This document shows, piece after piece, positions 4,281 to 5,175 of a DNA stretch of 5,175 nt. The DNA comes from Betaproteobacteria bacterium UBA6910. GTDB lineage: Bacteria > Pseudomonadota > Gammaproteobacteria > Burkholderiales > UBA6910. The stretch is from positions 1 to 5,175 of the forward strand of contig DKBC01000239.1 of NCBI GenBank assembly GCA_002451065.1, read 5' to 3'. A model generated the notes under the pieces. It saw nothing but the letters and a program-made list of their open reading frames with translations. It searched no databases and was not told the origin of the DNA. Both the position numbers and the translations under genes were made by a program. The first letter of the stretch is position 1; every line of letters begins with the position of its first letter.

Positions 4281-5175
4281 ATGGCTTCACCGGCCGACGT
4301 GATGAAGATGATCAAAGACAACGAGGTCAGGTTCATCGACCTTCGTTTCACCGACACCCGGGGCAAGGAGCAGCACGTATCCGTGCCGGTCAAGGCCTTT
4401 GACAACGAAAAATTCGAACACGGCCATGCCTTCGACGGGTCCTCCATCGCCGGCTGGAAAGGCATCCAGGCGTCCGACATGCTGCTGATGCCGGACCCTG
4501 AAAGCGCGCGCATGGACCCCTTCTTCGACGAGCCGACCCTGGTGATCACCTGTGACGTGATCGAGCCGGCGGACGGCAAGGGCTATGACCGGGATCCCCG
4601 CTCCATCGCCAAGCGCGCCGAGGCCTATCTCAAGTCCACGGGGCTCGGCGACGTGGCCTACTTCGGCCCGGAGCCCGAGTTCTTCGTCTTTGACTCGGTC
4701 TCCTGGCACGTGGACATGTCCGGGAGCTCGGTGAAAATCGTCTCCGAGGAGGCCCCCTGGTCTTCCAAGGAGGATCCCGAGGCCGGCAACATCGGCCACC
4801 GTCCGCCGGTCAAAGGCGGCTATTTCCCCGTGCCCCCGGTGGATTCCCTGCAGGACCTGCGCTCCGCCATGTGCCTTGCATTGGAGGAGCAGGGCGTCGA
4901 GGTGGAGGTGCACCACCATGAAGTGGCAGCCCCCGGACAGAACGAGATCGGGACCAAGTTTGCGCCCCTGGTGAAGCGCGCCGACTGGCTGCAAATTCTG
5001 AAATACACGGTGCACAACGTGGCCCACTCCTACGGCAAGACCGCGACCTTCATGCCCAAGCCGATGGTTGGTGATAACGGCACCGGTATGCACGTCCACA
5101 TGTCCATCTCCAAGGATGGCCAGAACCTGTTCTCCGGTAACGAGTACGGCGGTCTCTCTGAGATGGCCCTCTACT
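4281..5175 (+). CDS. glnA: Glutamine synthetase type I GlnA (3' partial)
   Basis: GlnA makes glutamine from glutamate, ammonia and ATP in the cytoplasm as a dodecamer and is the main entry for ammonia under nitrogen limitation. The 298 visible codons are about 63 percent of the usual 470. FDGSSIAGW at 51-59 is the N-terminal domain signature, with D52 for ammonium binding at the subunit interface. The metal and substrate ligands follow in order: E131 and E133 in [11 protein letters not shown]214 in [11 protein letters not shown]222 in NEIGTKF, and H271 in GTGMHVHMS. All sit two residues beyond the E. coli numbers. The adenylylation-site tyrosine near residue 397 lies outside the window, so that control cannot be judged. 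Expression is probably governed by the upstream sigma-54 promoter and NtrC sites. Glutamine synthetases are often followed by ntrBC, but that region is not included. Confidence 0.97.
   Translation, partial: MASPADVMKMIKDNEVRFIDLRFTDTRGKEQHVSVPVKAFDNEKFEHGHAFDGSSIAGWKGIQASDMLLMPDPESARMDPFFDEPTLVITCDVIEPADGKGYDRDPRSIAKRAEAYLKSTGLGDVAYFGPEPEFFVFDSVSWHVDMSGSSVKIVSEEAPWSSKEDPEAGNIGHRPPVKGGYFPVPPVDSLQDLRSAMCLALEEQGVEVEVHHHEVAAPGQNEIGTKFAPLVKRADWLQILKYTVHNVAHSYGKTATFMPKPMVGDNGTGMHVHMSISKDGQNLFSGNEYGGLSEMALY

Noticed and set aside
4287..5099. 270-codon minus-strand frame opposite glnA
   Set aside because: It is antisense to a highly conserved gene. Its G-, H- and V-rich translation shows no recognisable domain and mirrors glnA codon bias.

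Overview
This window comes from a GC-rich bacterial chromosome, most likely a proteobacterium. A beta- or gammaproteobacterium fits best, judging by the wording of the GlnA, ThiC and UppP proteins and by a sigma-54/NtrC-type control region in front of glnA. It is an ordinary chromosomal segment. I see no mobile element, CRISPR array, tRNA or rRNA, and no stretch over 300 bases lacks a gene. I did not find a convincing new multi-gene system. The most informative parts are the glnA control region and the start and C-terminal end of a cation transporter gene.

Layout from left to right. Positions 1-248 are the last 81 codons of thiC (thiamine pyrimidine synthesis), including its CxxCxxxxC cluster motif. 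A 94-base gap holds a TATAAT box set in the loop of a small inverted repeat, and then uppP (undecaprenyl-diphosphatase, cell-wall lipid carrier recycling) runs from 343 to 1167. After 45 bases an MFS-type membrane transporter runs from 1213 to 2406. It ends tail to tail with a leftward single-domain rhodanese gene (2403-2849), and the two stop codons share one CTAG. A 53-base divergent gap separates the rhodanese from a rightward cation diffusion facilitator (CDF) transporter (2903-4060). This CDF protein keeps the expected metal ligands but carries about 85 extra C-terminal residues that look like a second copy of its cytoplasmic domain. Its GTG start has no Shine-Dalgarno sequence but overlaps the stop of a possible 6-codon leader ORF that does have one.

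Positions 4061-4280 are a compact nitrogen-control region. It holds two NtrC-type dyads of the form CGCAC-N7-GTGCG centred 31 bases apart, then a GG-N10-GC sigma-54 promoter, then a leader of about 84 bases with a possible hairpin and a clear AGGAG ribosome binding site. It drives glnA (type I glutamine synthetase), which is cut by the right edge at codon 298. The arrangement closely parallels the known enterobacterial glnA enhancer and promoter.

The genes do not form one pathway. They are separate housekeeping units: vitamin synthesis, wall lipid recycling, export, sulfur or redox chemistry, metal export and nitrogen assimilation. Only glnA has a canonical ribosome binding site. The four other visible starts lack one, which suggests leaderless or coupled initiation.
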